From positions 11,273,504 to 11,337,503 of the forward strand of contig NC_088298.1 in assembly GCF_032854445.1 (NCBI RefSeq): a DNA stretch of 64,000 nt, read 5' to 3'. The position numbers and the translations under genes are program-made. Below the pieces are notes generated by a model. The model was not told where the DNA came from. It saw only the letters and a program-made list of their open reading frames with translations, and did not search any database. This stretch comes from Liolophura sinensis. Lineage: Eukaryota; Mollusca; Polyplacophora; Chitonida; Chitonidae. Positions 59,262-64,000 of the stretch are shown one piece after another. How positions within the stretch are numbered: position 1 is the stretch's first letter; each line of letters opens with the position of its first letter.

Positions 59262-62175
59262 ATGAGAATCAAGGTAAATGTTAGGTGGTAGTATCTTGAG
59301 AAGTTCGTGTATTGGACTGAAGTTTTACAGACATACATGTATGAGAATCAAGGTAAGTGTTAGGGGTAGTATCTTGAGAAGTTCATGTATTGGACTGAAG
59401 TTTTACAGACATACATGTATGAGAATCAAGGTAAATGTTAGGGGTAGTATCTTGAGAAGTTCGTGTATTGGACTGAAGTTTTACAGACATACATGTATGA
59501 GAATCAAGGTAAATGTTAAGGCTAGTATCTTGAGAAGTTCATGTATTGGACTGAAGTTTTACAGACATACGTGTATGAGAATCAAGGTAAATGTCAGGGG
59601 TAGTATCTTGAGAAGTTCATGTATTGAACTGAAGTTTTACAGACATACGTGTATGAGAATCAAGGTAAATGTCAGGGGTAGTATCTTGAGAAGTTCATGT
59701 ATTGGACTGAAGTTTTACAGACATACATGTATGAGAATCAAGGTAAATGTTAAGGCTAGTATCTTGAGAAGTTCATGTATTGAACTGAAGTTTTACAGAC
59801 ATACGTGTATGAGAATCAAGGTAAATGTTAGGGGTAGTATCTTGAGAAGTTCATGTATTGGACTGAAGTTTTACAGACATAGTTGTATGAGAATCAAGGT
59901 AAATGTTAAGGCTAGTACCTTGAGAAGTTCATGTATTGGACTGAAGTTTTACAGACATAGTTGTATGAGAATCAAGGTAAATGTTAGGGGTAGTATCTTG
60001 AGAAGTTTATGTATTGGACTGAAGTTTTACAGACATAGTTGTATGAGAATCAAGGTAAATGTTAAGAGTAGTATCTTGAGAAGTTCGTGTATTGAACTGA
60101 AGTTTTACAGACACATGTATGAGAATCAAGGTAAGTGTTAGGGGTAGTATCTTGAGAAGTTCATGTATTGGACTGAAGTTTTACAGACATACGTGTATGA
60201 GAATCAAGGTAAATGTCAGGGGTAGTATCTTGAGAAGTTCATGTATTGGACTGAAGTTTTACAGACATACGTGTATGAGAATCAAGGTAAGTGTTAGGGG
60301 TAGTATCTTGAGAAGTTCATGTATTGGACTGAAGTTTTACAGACATACATGTATGAGAATCAAGGTAAATGTTAGGGGTAGTATCTTGAGAAGTTCATGT
60401 ATTGGACTGAAGTTTTACAGACATAGTTGTATGAGAATCAAGGTAAATGTTAGGGGTAGTATCTTGAGAAGTTTATGTATTGGACTGAAGTTTTACAGAC
60501 ATAGTTGTATGAGAATCAAGGTAAATGTTAAGAGTAGTATCTTGAGAAGTTCGTGTATTGAACTGAAGTTTTACAGACACATGTATGAGAATCAAGGTAA
60601 GTGTTAGGGGTAGTATCTTGAGAAGTTCATGTATTGGACTGAAGTTTTACAGACATACGTGTATGAGAATCAAGGTAAGTGTTAGGGGTAGTATCTTGAG
60701 AAGTTCATGTATTGGACTGAAGTTTTACAGACATAGTTGTATGAGAATCAAGGTAAATGTTAAGAGTAGTATCTTGAGAAGTTCGTGTATTGAACTGAAG
60801 TTTTACAGACACATGTATGAGAATCAAGGTAAATGTTAGGGGTAGTATCTTGAGAAGTTCATGTATTGGACTGAAGTTTTACAGACATACGTGTATGAGA
60901 ATCAAGGTAAATGTCAGGGGTAGTATCTTGAGAAGTTCATGTATTGAACTGAAGTTTTACAGACATACGTGTATGAGAATCAAGGTAAATGTCAGGGGTA
61001 GTATCTTGAGAAGTTCATGTATTGGACTGAAGTTTTACAGACATAGTTGTATGAGAATCAAGGTAAGTGTTAGGGGTAGTATCTTGAGAAGTTCATGTAT
61101 TGGACTGAAGTTTTACAGACATAGTTGTATGAGAATCAAGGTAAATGTTAGGGGTAGTATCTTGAGAAGTTCATGTATTGGACTGAAGTTTTACAGACAT
61201 AGTTGTATGAGAATCAAGGTAAATGTTAGGGGTAGTATCTTGAGAAGTTCATGTATTGGACTGAAGTTTTACAGACATAGTTGTATGAGAATCAAGGTAA
61301 ATGTTAGGGGTAGTATCTTGAGAAGTTCATGTATTGGACTGAAGTTTTACAGACATAGTTGTATGAGAATCAAGGTAAATGTTAGGGGTAGTATCTTGAG
61401 AAGTTCGTGTATTGGACTGAAGTTTTACAGACATACATGTATGAGAATCAAGGTAAATGTTAAGAGTAGTATCTTGAGAAGTTCGTGTATTGGACTGAAG
61501 TTTTACAGACACATGTATGAGAATCAAGGTAAATGTTAGGGGTAGTATCTTGAGAAGTTCATGTATTGAACTGAAGTTTTACAGACATAGTTGTATGAGA
61601 ATCAAGGTAAATGTTAGGGGTAGTATCTTGAGAAGTTCATGTATTGGACTGAAGTTTTACAGACATAGTTGTATGAGAATCAAGGTAAATGTTAGGGGTA
61701 GTATCTTGAGAAGTTCATGTATTGGACTGAAGTTTTACAGACATAGTTGTATGAGAATCAAGGTAAATGTTAAGAGTAGTATCTTGAGAAGTTTATGTAT
61801 TGGACTGAAGTTTTACAGACACATGTATGAGAATCAAGGTAAGTGTTAGGGGTAGTGTCTTGAGAAGTTCATGTATTGAACTGAAGTTTTACAGACATAC
61901 ATGTATGAGAATCAAGGTAAATGTTAGGGGTAGTATCTTGAGAAGTTCATGTATTGAACTGAAGTTTTACAGACATACATGTATGAGAATCAAGGTAAAA
62001 TGTTAGGGGTAGTATCTTGAGAAGTTCATGTATTGGACTGAAGTTTTACAGACATACGTGTATGAGAATCAAGGTAAATGTTAGGGGTAGTATCTTGAGA
62101 AGTTCGTGTATTGGACTGAAGTTTTACAGACATACGTGTATGAGAATCAAGGTAAATGTTAGGGGTAGTACCTTC
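59262..62175. repeat. 78-bp minisatellite, about 37 copies, with splice-like motifs
   Basis: Unit TGTATGAGAATCAAGGTAAA, TGTTAGGGGTAGTATCTTGA, GAAGTTCATGTATTGGACTG, AAGTTTTACAGACATACA. 78 bp is 26 codons, so forward frames stay open for up to 287 codons. A 76-bp variant (GACACATG) recurs at about 60110, 60576, 60808, 61508 and 61820 and ends each frame. Confidence 0.97.
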
Positions 62176-62376
62176 AGCACTATGCTATGATGAGGATGTC
62201 TCATCTCTGATGCCTTGTGTGCATATTAATTACCATAAATTACCAAATTCATAACTTCAGTATTTTATGTTTTGAGCTGTTTTGCATTCGTGTGTCTTCT
62301 ACCATTTTTACAGATTAGCTATTTGATGGCATTGCTGCCAGATTTAAATATCTGACTATATGCAGAATAAGTATTT

Positions 62377-62524
62377 GGGAAGGTCTGACAGCAGTCTGCG
62401 AATGGTCGTGGGTTTCAACCTGGCTGTGCCTGGTTTCCTCGCACCATAATTATATGCTGATTATATAAGTGTAATATCTTTGAGTACGACATAAAACACC
62501 AATGAAATAAATAAATAAATAAAT
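62377..62524 (+). mobile_element. SINE family 1, 5'-truncated
   Basis: GGGAAGGTCTGACAGCAGTC to an AAATAAATAAATAAAT tail, moderately diverged. It lies after the 78-bp array. Confidence 0.87.
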
Positions 62525-63060
62525 GTGTGAGGTTTGTTGGGAAGGTGCAGGTAGCTTAACACTGTATGGGGGAAAATGGAAGTTTCTGCATGAAAAAGTC
62601 ACATTTTATGATATTTATCGGTCTCCTGAAATGCGCTTTTTGGGTTGAAATTTTTGCTCATTTAGGATAGATAGAGTTCTTAAAGTAGTCGGCACAAACA
62701 ACAAGCACTTTTTATACACAGATGGAAAAAACACTTTTTATACACAGATGGAAAAAACACTGTGTTGTGACCCTCAGTGTAAGTGTCACTTTTGTCATGT
62801 TTAAGTGTACATGTGTGATGTAGTTTTTCTATTGCTATTTGTTTTTTTTTTGTTTAATAATGAAGATGGAAAGTAAAAAAAAAAATTGCTTAATATTATC
62901 AATTATATATATATGTCTGTATCTCTCGTTTGATTTGTAAATCATAGAAGTTAAATTAAATTAATTTAATATGTAACAGTGGTGTAAATAATGTTAAACA
63001 CGAATGAAGTAAATGCTTGTAAATAAAATGACTAAACTCTCACTTGATTGAAGTTTATAG

Positions 63061-63064
63061 GTGA
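63061..63064 (+). CDS. candidate terminal coding bases (stop codon)
   Basis: After acceptor TTGAAGTTTATAG the sequence G-TGA would complete Arg with exon 28 and stop at once, ending the protein ...RRIMAQR. The acceptor is moderate. This is one of two possible ends; the other is the open exon at 63765. Confidence 0.3.
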
Positions 63065-63366
63065 TCCGCTCGAACAATGGCCTGTGTGAGTACATTATTA
63101 AATTGATGAATGTCGTCAGTGCATTGTGGGTAGATGTCAAGCCTTCTGTTATCCATCATGTTCTGGCTGTGTTGCTTTGTGTGGAGAATGTAGTCTGTGT
63201 GGTGTGTTTGTTCTGTTTTTCTTTGCTTTTTGCCTGTTGTTCGTTATATTTTTATTTCCCTTTGTGAATTACTTACACCTGTTTGGGAGGAGGAGAGTGG
63301 CCAGGGGTGGAGGGTAAGGGGTGTGGGTGTGCGGGGGTGGATTCTTGAGGATCAAAAACAAACATT

Positions 63367-63572
63367 TTCTCTCACCAATGCGGTTGCTGTGAGTTCAAGT
63401 CCAGCTCATGCTGGCTTCCTCTCTGGCTGTAAGTGGGAAGGTCTGCAACCTGCAGATGGTCGTGGGTTTCCCCCGGGCTCTGCCCGGTTTCCACCCACCA
63501 TAATGCTGGCAGCCGTCGTATAAGTAAAATATTCTTGAGTAAAAACACCAATCAAATAAAATCAAAATCAAA
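63367..63572 (+). mobile_element. SINE family 1 copy
   Basis: CTCTCACCAATGCGGTTGCT head remnant, box B, central region and 3' domain, missing the ACGGCGT portion and with an AAATAAAATCAAAATCAAA tail. Confidence 0.9.
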
Positions 63573-63764
63573 CATTTTCTTATAAATGTACCTGTAATAA
63601 TGGTGCATGATGCCCAAAATTTCCCCAACGACCCAAAGGGCCTTTTATAAAAACATTGTTAAAATGTGTTTTATTTTATTTTCATCTTTGGTGATGAAAA
63701 TGTGTATTAGTCCCTGTTAATTTTTTGAATATTTGGGTAAATATTATATGCATGTATATTTCAG

Positions 63765-63880
63765 CATTTTCTCAAATTCGTCCCAAATAGTGGAACTCAA
63801 AAAGGCACCCAAATTTAAATATGCAGGAGTTGTATTTGGTTCTGTATTTAATATTGCTTTACAGTTTGACAACAGTAAAG
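63765..63880 (+). CDS. alternative exon 29 (gene continues)
   Basis: Acceptor ATGTATATTTCAG and donor AAAG|GTAAAT flank a 116-nt segment that enters in the required phase (AG + C = Ser) and stays open, encoding IFSNSSQIVELKKAPKFKY and more. The peptide is less clearly helical than the upstream exons. If real, the gene runs off the right edge of the window. Confidence 0.3.
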
Positions 63881-64000
63881 GTAAATTGATCAGCTCAGTC
63901 TGTGAAATGCTTTATGCCATCTCTTCCTTCACTCTGTGTTTTTTTCCTGACTGGTACATGTACGTATATCAAGGGTCAGTTCCACAAAACATGTGTTGAC

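Noticed and set aside
59278-61849. Chain of open frames (287, 162, 84, 240, 110 codons)
   Set aside because: They translate the 78-bp repeat; frame breaks coincide with 76-bp units.

Overview
The window looks like nuclear genomic DNA from a marine lophotrochozoan invertebrate, most likely a mollusc. It is AT-rich, has GT-AG introns, contains many short dispersed repeats, and carries dozens of copies of a tRNA-headed SINE whose 3' part resembles the deeply conserved Nin-DC SINE domain known from molluscs and other animals. No bacterial, viral or organellar gene is visible. Species assignment is inference only. || One gene explains essentially all the coding signal. On the + strand, 28 exons can be chained from an ATG at 9324 (upstream in-frame stop, good start context) to 58758. 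Every junction is GT-AG and the reading frame stays consistent through all 27 introns, giving about 1,134 codons over 49 kb. The predicted protein is soluble, without a signal peptide or membrane segment. It has a charged N-terminal helical region, an acidic linker, a Lys/Glu-rich coiled coil (residues about 274-400), a Gln/Tyr/Gly-rich low-complexity segment with a three-copy GMYGQQ repeat (about 418-554), and a long helical C-terminal half. I do not recognise it with certainty. The order of N-terminal helical blocks reminds me of the animal FAM186 family, but this is an unverified impression. The 3' end is unresolved: either a tiny terminal coding exon at 63061 or continuation into an exon near 63765. 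|| Layout: 1-9323 is upstream DNA with two large minisatellites (1464-2938, 5806-7305) and no convincing gene. From 9324 to 58758 the introns are filled with more than 20 different minisatellite families, about 20 SINE copies in two families, and several families of short TTAA-flanked inverted-repeat elements (MITEs). From 58759 to 64000 there is a 2.9 kb 78-bp array and the uncertain end of the gene. || The most interesting observations are where repeats meet splicing: a 22-bp minisatellite that multiplies the exon 11 splice donor, a transposon end (triplicated) that supplies the branch-point and pyrimidine region of exon 21, and a 37-copy array in which each unit carries an acceptor-donor pair. 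Others are a minisatellite grown from a SINE tail, two SINE families sharing one 3' domain but with different tails, and a tandem pair of MITEs. All calls come from reading the sequence. Repeat boundaries are approximate to about 10 bp, and no database or alignment was run.
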